Of a stretch of DNA of 64,000 bases, positions 43,672 through 52,189 are shown in pieces. Positions within the stretch are counted from its first letter, which is position 1; every line of letters begins with the position of its first letter. The notes beneath the pieces are model-generated. The model did not search any database. It was not told the origin of the DNA and worked only from the letters and a program-made list of their open reading frames with translations. The stretch spans positions 1,488,001 through 1,552,000 of the forward strand of contig NZ_JAJOZC010000001.1 in NCBI RefSeq assembly GCF_023701695.1, given 5' to 3'. The stretch is from Streptomyces sp. RKAG290. GTDB lineage: Bacteria; Actinomycetota; Actinomycetes; Streptomycetales; Streptomycetaceae. The position numbers and the translations under genes are program-made.

Positions 43672-43831
43672 GCGTCCACTCTACGGCGGCCGGTGCCCTG
43701 GAGGGGGAGGGCGGCCCGGATCGGTGGCCGGAGCGGGCTCTGCGGGGGACGGTCCGAGGAGGCCTGAGAGCGATTCGGGGACCGGTCCGGGGAGCGGCCG
43801 AGGGCGATCCCGGGATGCTCCGGGACGGGTT

Positions 43832-44668
43832 TCAGCGTCCGGCGTCGGCCAGTTTCGCGCGCAACTGGAGCACCGACTTGGTGTGGATCTGGCTGACCCG
43901 GCTCTCGGTGACCCCGAGGACGTTCCCGATTTCGGCGAGGGTGAGGCCCTCGTAGTAGTACAGGGTGACGACCGTCTTCTCCCGGTCCGGGAGGGTATTG
44001 ATCGCACGGGCAAGCAGCCGTCTGAGCTCACGGCCCTCGGCCACCTCCACCGGATTGTCGGCGGCGGTGTCCTCCAGCGTGTCCATCAGGCTCAGCCGGT
44101 CGCCGCCCTCGCCACCCACGTGGAGCAGCTCCTCCAGCGCGACCACGTTCGCGAGCGACAACTGGCTGAAAACCGCATGCAGTTCTTCGAGCGTGATGCC
44201 CATCTCCGCGGCGACCTCCGCCTCCGACGGAGTGCGCCGCAGTCGCGCCTCCAGCGTGGCGTAGGCGCGTTCCACGGCCCGCGCCTTCTGGCGCACGGAA
44301 CGCGGGATCCAGTCCAGCGCCCGGAGTTCGTCGATCATCGCGCCCCGGATGCGGGTGATCGCGTACGTCTCGAACTTGATCGCGCGCTCGATGTCGAACT
44401 TCTCGATCGCGTCGATCAGTCCGAACACCCCCGAGGAAACGAAGTCGGCCTGCTCGACGTTGGACGGCAGGCCCACGCTCACCCGGCCGGCAACGTACTT
44501 CACCAGAGGCGAGTAGTGCAGGATCAGCTGCTCCCGCAGCCGCTCGTCGCCCGTCGTCTTGTACGAGCGCCACAACTCGTCGAGCGAGGAGGGGGCGGGA
44601 GGGCGCACAGTGCCACGCGCAGCCGGTGGTACTGCCGCGCGGTCAGACCCGGAGGTGTGCTGGGGCAT
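43832..44668 (-). CDS. whiG: RNA polymerase sigma factor WhiG (sporulation, FliA/sigma-28 type)
   Basis: The protein has 278 residues, matching Streptomyces WhiG. Region 2 reads [20 protein letters not shown] and [20 protein letters not shown]; region 3 is [20 protein letters not shown]; region 4 is [20 protein letters not shown] and [20 protein letters not shown]. WhiG directs the early decision of aerial hyphae to form spores, driving whiH and whiI among others. ATG 44668 has AAGG 6 bases upstream; longer in-frame extensions cross the upstream hairpin and are rejected. The genomic position beside dprA and rpsB is the same in other Streptomyces. Confidence 0.95.
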   Translation of the reverse strand: MPQHTSGSDRAAVPPAARGTVRPPAPSSLDELWRSYKTTGDERLREQLILHYSPLVKYVAGRVSVGLPSNVEQADFVSSGVFGLIDAIEKFDIERAIKFETYAITRIRGAMIDELRALDWIPRSVRQKARAVERAYATLEARLRRTPSEAEVAAEMGITLEELHAVFSQLSLANVVALEELLHVGGEGGDRLSLMDTLEDTAADNPVEVAEGRELRRLLARAINTLPDREKTVVTLYYYEGLTLAEIGNVLGVTESRVSQIHTKSVLQLRAKLADAGR

Positions 44669-44865
44669 GTGGTGCCTTGAGCCGTTCTGCTGTGAAGTGC
44701 TGGGGGACTTGCGTCTGGGGCGGAATCCTTGTGAGCGTAGCGTGACTGAGTTGTTGCAGTGCGCGCAGGATAAGGGATCGATGCTGCGCGGTTCCGGGCG
44801 AGCGGACACGACACGGGACGCGGCGCGGGACACGACCGCACACCCGGACGAGGACATGACTGGCG

Positions 44866-44898
44866 TCCGGGGCCGGCGCCTCATGCGCCGGCCCCGGA
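44866..44898 (-). terminator. 14-bp hairpin terminator after dprA
   Basis: TCCGGGGCCGGCGC at 44866-44879 is complementary to GCGCCGGCCCCGGA at 44885-44898, loop CTCAT. It lies 61 bases past the dprA stop, upstream of the whiG promoter region (44669-44958, otherwise empty). Confidence 0.75.
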
Positions 44899-44958
44899 GG
44901 CGCTGCCGAACGGTCCGCCGGGGTCATCGGCATCACCTTTTCACCCGAATGCTCCAGG

Positions 44959-46512
44959 TCAAGGACCGCCTCGCCGCGCGCCGTCATTGCAAGTCGGCCG
45001 CCGCGTCAACCGCCATCCCTCGCCATGACGTTCGACGAACCCCAGTGAGTGCAGTTCGTACAGCTTGCCGAGTGCCTCGTCGGCGCTCGTTCCCGCGGCG
45101 CGCGCCACCTCGCGTCCGTCGGCGGCGCCGCGGGCCGGCAGCGCGTCCAGGACCCGGGTGCAGACGGCGTCCAGAAGGTCCCGCGGAAGCACCGGCCCGT
45201 GCCGGGGCGGGGCGAGTTCCCCCATGTCACCGACCAGTTCGGCGACTTCCGCGGCATCCGTCACCAGCACGCCCTCGCCCCGCAGGAGTTCATGAACGCC
45301 TGCTGACAGACCACTGGTGGCAGGCCCCGGAACGCCCATGGTGAAGCGGCCGAGCCGCTGGGCGCAGCGGGCCGTGACCAGTGAACCGCTGCGGTACTCG
45401 GCCTCGACCACGACGGTTCCGCGCGTCAACGCGGCGATCACCCTGTTCCGGAGGATGAATCTGCTGCGGGTGGGGTGAGCGGACGGCGGCAGTTCACCGA
45501 TGACGAGACCCTGTTCGGCCATGCGCCCGATCAGCTCGGCATGTCCTCGGGGGTAGGCGACGTCCACGCCGCAGGCCAGGACCGCCATGGTCGCCCCACC
45601 TGCGGCGAGGGCGCCCCGGTGGGCGGCCCCGTCGACGCCGAAGGCCGCACCCGAGACGACCACCCACCCCCGCTCCGCGAGCCCCGCCCCGAGAGCCGTC
45701 GCCATGTGCGCCCCGTACGGCGTGCAGGCGCGGGCACCGACCACCGCGACCGAACGCAGCGCCCAGAGCCGCAGATCGGCCTTCCCCCGCACCCATAGCC
45801 CGGTCGGCCTGGTGTCACCCAGGTCGTCCAGCTGACTCGGCCACTCCCGGTCGCCGGGGCAGACGAACCGCCCGCCCGCTGCGGCGACCGCGGCCAGATC
45901 CCGTTCGGGCTCGACCGTCTCGGCCCGCAGCCGATATCCGGCGAGACGCTTCGGAGTCATGCCGCGCAACTGCTCGGCCGACCCGTCCCGGGCCGTGATC
46001 CGCCGCATCAATTCCACACCGCCGCACTCGCGCAGCCAGCGGCCACCCCGTTCGTCCCCCGGCTCCATGACCCGGGTCAGCGCGGCCCGCGCCAGCCGCT
46101 CCCGATCCCCCACCGTCCCGGAAGCCCCCGGCAGGCGTTCCTGGCCGCCCTCCGAGCCCGGCGCAAACGGCAGCATCCCGGAATCCTGAGCCTGTCCCTC
46201 CCCGTCACTCACCGTCCCAGAAGTCCGAGCCACCCCCTCGGTGTCGCCCACCGGCCCAGAATCCTGAGCTCGCCTCTCCTCGTGACCCACCGTCCCGGAG
46301 GCCCGTGTCAGCCCCTCCCCGTCACCCACCGCCCCAGAACCCCACACCCGCCCCTCCCCATCGCCCGTCCCCGGCCATGTGACCCCCCGCTCCACGTTCG
46401 CTTCCCGTGCCTCGGCCGCCACCCCCGACGCACCGCCCGTCGGCCGGCCGACGCCGTCGTCGTCGTCGCCGGGTGCCCGGCCGCTCCCCTCCGCCCCGCC
46501 CTGCACGGTCAT
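44959..46512 (-). CDS. dprA: DNA-processing protein DprA with an expanded repeat N-terminus
   Basis: DprA loads RecA onto incoming single-stranded DNA. The Rossmann-like DNA-protecting domain is intact: RSVAVVGARACTPYGAHMAT, GWVVVSGAAFGVDGAAHRGA, AVLACGVDVAYPRGHAELI, GELPPSAHPTRSRFILRNRV, VVEAEYRSGSLVTARCAQRL. A C-terminal winged helix follows. At 517 residues it is about 110-130 longer than typical DprA. The excess is residues 20-130, containing about six copies of SGTVGDGEGxAxx (see repeat). ATG 46512 overlaps the comM stop by ATGA. It forms an operon with comM and yraN. Confidence 0.9.
   Translation of the reverse strand: MTVQGGAEGSGRAPGDDDDGVGRPTGGASGVAAEAREANVERGVTWPGTGDGEGRVWGSGAVGDGEGLTRASGTVGHEERRAQDSGPVGDTEGVARTSGTVSDGEGQAQDSGMLPFAPGSEGGQERLPGASGTVGDRERLARAALTRVMEPGDERGGRWLRECGGVELMRRITARDGSAEQLRGMTPKRLAGYRLRAETVEPERDLAAVAAAGGRFVCPGDREWPSQLDDLGDTRPTGLWVRGKADLRLWALRSVAVVGARACTPYGAHMATALGAGLAERGWVVVSGAAFGVDGAAHRGALAAGGATMAVLACGVDVAYPRGHAELIGRMAEQGLVIGELPPSAHPTRSRFILRNRVIAALTRGTVVVEAEYRSGSLVTARCAQRLGRFTMGVPGPATSGLSAGVHELLRGEGVLVTDAAEVAELVGDMGELAPPRHGPVLPRDLLDAVCTRVLDALPARGAADGREVARAAGTSADEALGKLYELHSLGFVERHGEGWRLTRRPTCNDGARRGGP
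46081..46345 (-). repeat. Degenerate 13-codon tandem repeat at the DprA N-terminus
   Basis: On the minus strand the units translate as SGAVGDGEGLTRA, SGTVGHEERRAQD, SGPVGDTEGVART, SGTVSDGEGQAQD, a longer variant beginning SGMLPFAPGSEGG, and SGTVGDRERLARA. The last unit leads directly into the conserved DprA body (ALTRVMEPGDERGGRW), so the array looks like successive duplications of the native first codons. Confidence 0.75.
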
Positions 46513-48134
46513 GACGCCCCCGCCCCCATCGCCGCCCCACGCGGAATCCCGGTCCGCAGCTCCAGGGCCACCGCGATGTCCGAGGCGTCCGGGCGGTCGG
46601 CGCCCCGTAGATCCGCGACCGTCCACGCCACCCGCAGCACCCGGTCGAGGCCGCGCGCGGTGAGCAGGCCTCGTTCCATGTCCCGCTCGGCCGCCATCAG
46701 CGCGCCCGGTGCCGCCACCAGCCGGGTCCGCAACTCGTGCCCCGGCACCTCGCTGTTGGTGGTCCAGGGGGTGCCGGCCAGCCGCTCCGCCGCCCGTACC
46801 CGGGCCGCCCGCACCCGGGCGGCGACTGTCGCGGTCGTCTCGCCCCGGTCGCCCCGCCCCATCAGATCCGCGCGCTTGACGGGTTCGACGACCACTCGCA
46901 GGTCCACCCGGTCGAGCAGCGGCCCCGAGAGCCGGGCCTGGTAGCGCCGGACCGAGGAGGGAGGGCATTCGCAGCCCGCCCCGCTGAGGGTGTGCCGCCC
47001 GCACGGGCAGGGGTTGGCGGCCAGCACCATCAGGAACCTGGCCGGCAACCGCACCACCCCGGCGCTGCGCGCCACCACCACATGCCCCGACTCCAGCGGC
47101 TGGCGCAGCGCGTCCAGGGCCCGTACCGAGAATTCCGGCGCCTCGTCCAGAAAGAGAATGCCGCGGTGAGCCAGCGAAACGGCGCCGGGCCGTGGCAGCC
47201 CGTTGCCACCGCCGACCAGCGACTGCATGGTCGCCGAGTGGTGCGGCGCGCAGTACGGGGCGCGGGAGACGAGGGGTTCGCCCGGCGGCAGGATGCCGGC
47301 CACCGAGTGCACCGCGGTCACCTCAAGGGATTCCTGCCGGTTCAGGGGCGGCAGGATCGCGGGGAGGCGTTCGGCGAGCATGGTCTTGCCCGCACCCGGA
47401 GGTCCGGAGAGCAGGAGGTGGTGGCCGCCCGCCGCGGCGACTTCCAGCGCCATGCGCGGCCGCTCCTGACCCGCGACGTCCGCCAGGTCCGGCCGGTGCC
47501 CCTCGCCCGGTGCCGAACCCCTGGCGATGCCGGTGCCCATTCCGGCACCGGGCACCATGAGCCCGGCCAGCATGGTGTCGGGACGCCCCTGGTCGTGGGC
47601 CTCCGGTTCCTCGGGCACCGGCTCGTCGCAGAGCACGGCGATCAGCTGACGCAGGCTCCGCACCCCGAGCACGGAGATGCCGGGCACAAGGGCCGCCTCC
47701 CCCGCGGTCTGTTCGGGGACGACCACCTGCCGGTATCCGGCCTCGGCCGCGGCCAGGACCGCGGGAAGCACACCGCGCACCGGCCGCACCCGCCCGTCGA
47801 GCCCCAGCTCCCCGATCATCACCACATCGGCGATCGACGCGGGTTCGATCCGCTCGGCCGCGCCGAGCACCGCACAAGCCACCGCGAGATCGAAGCCGGA
47901 GCCACTCTTGGGCACGGAGGCCGGGGACAGACCTACCGTGAGCTTCTTCTGCGGCCATTCCGCCCCGGAGTTGACGACGGCGGCCCTGACCCGGTCCCGG
48001 CTCTCCACCAGGCTCTTGTCCGGCAGCCCCACCAGGGTGAACGCCGCCACGCCGGGCTCGAGGTCCGCCTGGACCTCCACCACCACGCCCTCGACACCGA
48101 CCAGTGCCACCGAGCAGGCACGCGCGAAACCCAT
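46509..48134 (-). CDS. comM: ComM/YifB-family Mg-chelatase-like AAA+ ATPase
   Basis: This 541-residue protein has an N-terminal Lon-protease-like domain (SVALVGVEGVVVEVQADLEP...TVGLSPASVPKSGSGFDLAV), a chelatase-type AAA+ module with Walker A GPPGAGKTMLAERLPAILPP and Walker B GILFLDEAPEF, and a zinc-like CPCGRHTLSGAGCECP insert. ComM is a branch-migration helicase that integrates transformed DNA; neighbouring dprA fits that role. The start overlaps the yraN stop (TGATG). Confidence 0.93.
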   Translation of the reverse strand: MGFARACSVALVGVEGVVVEVQADLEPGVAAFTLVGLPDKSLVESRDRVRAAVVNSGAEWPQKKLTVGLSPASVPKSGSGFDLAVACAVLGAAERIEPASIADVVMIGELGLDGRVRPVRGVLPAVLAAAEAGYRQVVVPEQTAGEAALVPGISVLGVRSLRQLIAVLCDEPVPEEPEAHDQGRPDTMLAGLMVPGAGMGTGIARGSAPGEGHRPDLADVAGQERPRMALEVAAAGGHHLLLSGPPGAGKTMLAERLPAILPPLNRQESLEVTAVHSVAGILPPGEPLVSRAPYCAPHHSATMQSLVGGGNGLPRPGAVSLAHRGILFLDEAPEFSVRALDALRQPLESGHVVVARSAGVVRLPARFLMVLAANPCPCGRHTLSGAGCECPPSSVRRYQARLSGPLLDRVDLRVVVEPVKRADLMGRGDRGETTATVAARVRAARVRAAERLAGTPWTTNSEVPGHELRTRLVAAPGALMAAERDMERGLLTARGLDRVLRVAWTVADLRGADRPDASDIAVALELRTGIPRGAAMGAGAS

Positions 48135-48492
48135 CAGGCCACCCCCCGCGCATGCTCGGCGACCGGCGCCCCTCGTCCGGGCAGCAGCACGCCCACCAGG
48201 TCGATCCGCACCCCGCCGGGCGGCGGACCGCCGTGCCGGTCGAGCCAGATCTCGGCCAGCCGCCGCAAGCGGTCCGCCTTGGCCGGTGTGACCGCGGCCA
48301 TCGGGTGCTCGAAGGCACCCGCCCTGCGCGTCTTCACCTCACAGATGACGAGCGCGTCGCCGTCCAGCGCGACGATGTCGATCTCGCCTGCGCGACAGCG
48401 CCAGTTCCGCTCCAGTACGGACATGCCGGCGTCCGTCAGCAGCCGCGCCGCCAGATCCTCGCCGAACCGCCCGAGTGCCCCCGTGCGTTCAT
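48134..48492 (-). pseudogene. yraN: YraN-family (UPF0102) endonuclease-fold protein, frameshifted in this sequence
   Basis: The restored product is 119 residues, the normal length. The conserved core [20 protein letters not shown] and [11 protein letters not shown] (restriction-endonuclease-like D...ExK) is intact. The first 20 codons, beginning MNARG, are in another frame and the break is at five C (48478-48482). One more base gives [20 protein letters not shown] joined to DAGMSV. If the shift is real, translation could start inside at ATG 48424, losing the N-terminal helix. The protein is linked to DNA processing by its operon with comM and dprA. Confidence 0.85.
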
Positions 48493-48576
48493 ATCGGCAC
48501 CACCTCCGGCACCGACTCTGACGCGTCCGCCCGCCTTCAGTGGATCTTGGTGGACAAGTCAGCGGATGTGGATAAC

Positions 48577-48885
48577 TCAGCCACCCGGAAGTTCGAGATC
48601 GCTCTTGTTCAGCTCCTCGATGTTGACGTCCTTGAACGTCAGCACCCGGACCTGCTTGACGAACCGTGCGGGCCGGTACATGTCCCAGACCCAGGCATCC
48701 GCCATGGACACCTCGAAGAACACCTCACCCTGGACCGAGTGCACCTGCATCTCGTAGTCGTTGGTGAGGTAGAAGCGCCGTTCGGTCTCGATCACATATT
48801 TGAACAGACCGACGACATCGCGGTACTCCCGGTAGAGCTTCAGCTCCATCTCGGTCTCGTACTTCTCGAGGTCCTCGGCGCTCAT
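48577..48885 (-). CDS. DUF2469 protein, conserved in actinobacteria
   Basis: The 102-residue acidic protein [20 protein letters not shown] continues with [60 protein letters not shown] and ends in [15 protein letters not shown]. It is almost invariant across Actinobacteria and always in this gene neighbourhood, but its function is unknown. ATG 48885 has GGGGA at 9-10 bases; ATG 48891 is closer to the same site and is an alternative. Confidence 0.9.
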   Translation of the reverse strand: MSAEDLEKYETEMELKLYREYRDVVGLFKYVIETERRFYLTNDYEMQVHSVQGEVFFEVSMADAWVWDMYRPARFVKQVRVLTFKDVNIEELNKSDLELPGG

Positions 48886-48948
48886 TGGCATGTTCCCCTT
48901 CAGCCGTGCGTTCCCCCATTGTGCGCCAGGCCCCGGCGCCCCGGACGC

Positions 48949-49437
48949 TCAGGCGGATTCGGGGGCCAGAACCAACGGCGTACGCGGAGGACCCTCGTCG
49001 AGCAGCGTGCGCAGCAGCCCGGCGAGTCTGGTCGGGTACACCGTCTCACGCGCCACCGACAGTTCGGCGGAGGTCCACCACCTCAGACCCGCGACACTGC
49101 GCCGTTCCAGTACCGTCTGCCCACTCGTGTCCGTAACGGTCTGGGTCGTGCGGGCGAGGAAGTACCACTCGTCCTGATCCCAGCGCCGGCCGTCGAACGG
49201 GAACGAACACCTCCGCGTCCAGAGCAGCGGACCCAGCTCCACGTCCGTGATCCCGGTCTCCTCGGCAAGCTCGCGCAGCGCCGCCTGCTCCCGGGTCTCG
49301 CCGCCCTCCAGGCCGCCGCCCGGAGTGAACCACCAGGTGCTCGCCGGGTCCTCCGGTTCGAACCCGTGCATCAGCAGAATGCGGTCGTCCGGATCGAGGA
49401 GGACCAGGCGGGCGACCTTTCGGGCCTCAGCGGACAC
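48949..49437 (-). CDS. NUDIX hydrolase
   Basis: The 162-residue protein carries a NUDIX box, GGGLEGGETREQAALRELAE followed by ETGI, in the form GxnE...REhxEExGI. The upstream LLDPDDRILLMHGFEPEDP and WWFTPGGGL segments complete the fold. It hydrolyses a nucleoside diphosphate derivative; the substrate is not predictable. GTG 49437 overlaps the stop of the signal peptidase gene above by 11 bp, so it is part of the sip operon. Confidence 0.88.
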   Translation of the reverse strand: MSAEARKVARLVLLDPDDRILLMHGFEPEDPASTWWFTPGGGLEGGETREQAALRELAEETGITDVELGPLLWTRRCSFPFDGRRWDQDEWYFLARTTQTVTDTSGQTVLERRSVAGLRWWTSAELSVARETVYPTRLAGLLRTLLDEGPPRTPLVLAPESA

Positions 49438-50176
49438 CCGCAGGCACCTTCCCCTGCTTGTTCCGCTTCGACCGGCCGGACCGGGCGGCGACCGGGCCGT
49501 ACCCGGCACCGACGAGAATGAGCACCACTCCCCCGACCACGGCCCCGAGCTGAAGCTTGAGCGGTCCCGCCGACGACACCCCGCCGGGCAGCGCGGCAAA
49601 GGCGCGGGGCCGTCCGATCATGCTCCCCAGCGGCCAGGCGACGGCGTCCACCCGGGCCGTCACGGCGCTGCGGGGCACCGAGCCCTGTCCTCGGTCCTCC
49701 AGATGGACCCGGGAGTCCAGCGAGACCCGGCGGTCGTCACCCAGGAGGAAGAGCTGGCCCTGGGGCACCTTGGCCGTGAAGTCGTTCGACGAGGCGAGGC
49801 CCGCCGTCTGCAGATACGGTTCCTCGATGGGTATGCCGTTGACCGTGAGGCGGCCGTCCTTCTCGCAGCAGGCGATCTTGTCGCCGCCGATTCCGACGAC
49901 GCGCTTCACCATCGGCATATCGCCCCAGGCCGGGTCCGTGAACACCACCACGTCGCCCCGGCGCACCTCGGCGCCGTCCACCCGCTGCGCGAGCACCCGG
50001 TCGCCGGCGTTCACCGTCGGTGTCATCGACTCGGTCGGCACCGTGTAGGGCCGGTACACCACAGCTGCCCAGGCGAAGCCGCCGAGGAAGAGCACACAGC
50101 CGACGGCCACCGCCAGTCCCGACAGCATGCTGCCGAGCCGGCCGCGGCCGTCTTCCGTACGTCCTGTTCCACTCAT
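49427..50176 (-). CDS. sipZ: Type I signal peptidase (SipZ-like)
   Basis: The product has about 249 residues. One N-terminal helix (LSGLAVAVGCVLFLGGFAWA) precedes the catalytic region: Ser in VPTESMTPTVNAGDRVLAQR and Lys in MVKRVVGIGGDKIACC. Box E is LFLLGDDRRVSLDSR. A second, C-terminal helix (LGAVVGGVVLILVGAGYG) and basic tail follow, as reported for the C-terminally anchored Streptomyces SPases. It is the most divergent of the five. ATG 50176 has GGGGGA 7 bases upstream; ATG 50191 is an alternative. It cleaves signal peptides on the outer face of the membrane. Confidence 0.92.
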   Translation of the reverse strand: MSGTGRTEDGRGRLGSMLSGLAVAVGCVLFLGGFAWAAVVYRPYTVPTESMTPTVNAGDRVLAQRVDGAEVRRGDVVVFTDPAWGDMPMVKRVVGIGGDKIACCEKDGRLTVNGIPIEEPYLQTAGLASSNDFTAKVPQGQLFLLGDDRRVSLDSRVHLEDRGQGSVPRSAVTARVDAVAWPLGSMIGRPRAFAALPGGVSSAGPLKLQLGAVVGGVVLILVGAGYGPVAARSGRSKRNKQGKVPAGVR

Positions 50177-50225
50177 CCCAGCGTCCCCCATCGGAGATCG
50201 ACAATCGCTGATCCGAGTCGGCACC

Positions 50226-51149
50226 CTACCCGGCGGTACGCCCGCTGGTCAGCCTCCGCCGGCGCCAGATCGCGATCGGCAGGACGCCGGCGATGCCGAG
50301 GGCACCCGGTGCCACCGCCGCCGCGGCGCTCAGGCCGGGCTGGTCGAAGGTGTCCGGGACCGGCAGCGTGGCCCATCGGCCGACCGGCCAGGCCACCACC
50401 ACGGCCCGCCCGACGACCTCGCCGACCGGCACGAAGCCCTTGTTCGCGTCGTTGGTGTGATAGCGCGAGTCCGAGGAGTCCTGCCGGTGGTCGCCCATCA
50501 CCCAGATCTTGCCGTCGGGCACCTTGAAGGGCCCGAAGGGCATGTCGTCGCACGGCGTGCCACCTGGGAAGATGTACGGCTCGTCGAGCGCCTTCCCGTT
50601 GACCTCGACCGGCCCGCCCTTCTTGCACTGCACGGTGTCACCGCCGACCGCGATGGTCCGCTTGATCAGGTCCTTCTCCTGCGCCGACGGCATCAGCCCG
50701 ATGAAGCTCAGGAAGCTCTGCACCGCATTCGGCTCAGGAGTCGGTTCCCCGTCCAGCCAGCCGCTCGGGTCGTGGAAGACCACCACCTCACCGCGGGCCG
50801 GCTCCGAGCCGAACCACGGGGTCAGCTTGTCGACCAGCACCCGGTCGCCCTGCTGCAGCGTGTTCTGCATCGAGTCCGAGGGAATCGAGAACGCCTGCAC
50901 CAGGAACGTCTTGATCAGCAGCGCGAGAACAAGCGCGATGCCGATCAGCAGCGGCAGCTCCTTCCAGAAGGGGCGGGGCTTCTTCGCGGCCTTGCGACGA
51001 CTCCGGTCCACGGGGTGCGCGCCTGCCGGCTCGTCCGGGTCCCCGGTCTCGCCGACAGGGTCGGAGGCGGACCCGGCGGGCGGCTCGGGCCTCGTCGTGG
51101 ACTGCCCGTGCCCGGATCGTGCTCCGTCTGCCACGTCGCTCACATTCAT
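50226..51149 (-). CDS. Type I signal peptidase (SipY-like, duplicate copy)
   Basis: The protein has 307 residues: an acidic disordered N-terminus, helix FWKELPLLIGIALVLALLIK, catalytic Ser in FSIPSDSMQNTLQQGDRVLV, catalytic Lys in LIKRTIAVGGDTVQCK, box E WVMGDHRQDSSDSRY, and a C-terminal anchor (APGALGIAGVLPIAIW) followed by Arg residues. It is extremely similar to the next gene upstream (51281-52189), including stretches that look identical at the DNA level around the catalytic Ser. This copy has no equivalent in the four-gene S. coelicolor/S. lividans cluster. ATG 51149 has GAGG very close. Confidence 0.92.
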   Translation of the reverse strand: MNVSDVADGARSGHGQSTTRPEPPAGSASDPVGETGDPDEPAGAHPVDRSRRKAAKKPRPFWKELPLLIGIALVLALLIKTFLVQAFSIPSDSMQNTLQQGDRVLVDKLTPWFGSEPARGEVVVFHDPSGWLDGEPTPEPNAVQSFLSFIGLMPSAQEKDLIKRTIAVGGDTVQCKKGGPVEVNGKALDEPYIFPGGTPCDDMPFGPFKVPDGKIWVMGDHRQDSSDSRYHTNDANKGFVPVGEVVGRAVVVAWPVGRWATLPVPDTFDQPGLSAAAAVAPGALGIAGVLPIAIWRRRRLTSGRTAG

Positions 51150-51280
51150 TCCTCACTCTGCGCCAACGCCTGCCCACCAGGCCGTGCGATCAGCGGCCCG
51201 TTGCCCCGTACAACGAACGGGGGTTCCCCGGGCAGCCGCCGCACCGGGCCGGTGGAGGCGGAGAGCCGGGCCCGGTCTTC

Positions 51281-52189
51281 CTACTGCTGCCGCTGGAGCC
51301 CGGCCCTGCTGCGCCTGCGCCAGAGCACGAGCGGCACGGCTCCCGCGACACCGAGCGCGCCGGGCGCCATCGCCGCCGCGGCGTTCAGACCCGGCTGGTC
51401 GAACGTCTTCGGGATCGGCAGTGTCGCCCATCGGTTGACCGGCCACGCGACCACGACGGCCCGGCCGACGACCTCGTCCGTGGAGACCGTGCCACCGCCC
51501 GGCAGTTGCTGGTGGTAGCGGGAGTCGAGGGAGTTCTGACGATGGTCACCCATCACCCAGATACGCCCCTTGGGAACCTTGATCGGGCCGAACGGCTCGT
51601 CGTCGCAAGGGGTGTTCCCCTCGAAGATGAAGGACTTGTCGTCCAGCGCCTTGCCGTTGACCGTGACCGGACCGTTCTTCTTGCACTCCACCGTGTCACC
51701 GCCGATCGCGATGACCCGCTTGATCAGGTCCTTCTCCTCGGCGGACGGCATCAGCCCGATGAAGCTCAGGAACTTCTGCACCACGTTCGGGTCGGGTGCC
51801 GGGGCGTTCTCCAGCCAGCCGCCCGGGTCGTGGAAGACCACTACCTCACCGCGCTCCGGCTCCGAGCCGAACCACGGGGTCAGCTTGTCGACCAGCACCC
51901 GGTCGCCCCGCTGGAGGGTGTTCTGCATCGAGTCCGAGGGAATCGAGAACGCCTGCACCAGGAACGTCTTGATCAGCAGCGCGAGAATCAGCGCAATGCC
52001 GATGAGGAGGGGCAGTTCCTTCCAGAAGGAGCGGGGCTTCTTCGGGGCCGTACTGCCACTGCCCGGGGAAACGCCGTCACTCTCCGCCCGGTCCGCCGTC
52101 GTCCCGGCCGACTCGGCATTCTCCGGATTGTCCGGCCGGTCCTCGGGTTCGTCGTGCCCGGATCGTGCGCCCACCGCCAAATCCCCCAC
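51281..52189 (-). CDS. sipY: Type I signal peptidase (SipY-like)
   Basis: This 302-residue SPase has helix FWKELPLLIGIALILALLIK, Ser in FSIPSDSMQNTLQRGDRVLV, Lys in LIKRVIAIGGDTVECK, WVMGDHRQNSLDSRYHQQ and the C-terminal anchor APGALGVAGAVPLVLW. GTG 52189 is preceded by AAGGAG 7 bases upstream, which fixes the start even though the preceding gene runs 113 bp into it. It is the likely parent or sister of the duplicate at 50226-51149. Confidence 0.92.
   Translation of the reverse strand: MGDLAVGARSGHDEPEDRPDNPENAESAGTTADRAESDGVSPGSGSTAPKKPRSFWKELPLLIGIALILALLIKTFLVQAFSIPSDSMQNTLQRGDRVLVDKLTPWFGSEPERGEVVVFHDPGGWLENAPAPDPNVVQKFLSFIGLMPSAEEKDLIKRVIAIGGDTVECKKNGPVTVNGKALDDKSFIFEGNTPCDDEPFGPIKVPKGRIWVMGDHRQNSLDSRYHQQLPGGGTVSTDEVVGRAVVVAWPVNRWATLPIPKTFDQPGLNAAAAMAPGALGVAGAVPLVLWRRRSRAGLQRQQ

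Noticed and set aside
51243..51276. 8-bp inverted repeat ACCGGGCC...GGCCCGGT between two sip genes as a terminator
   Set aside because: Short stem with an 18-base loop in GC-rich DNA; too weak to call when the neighbouring genes otherwise look co-transcribed.
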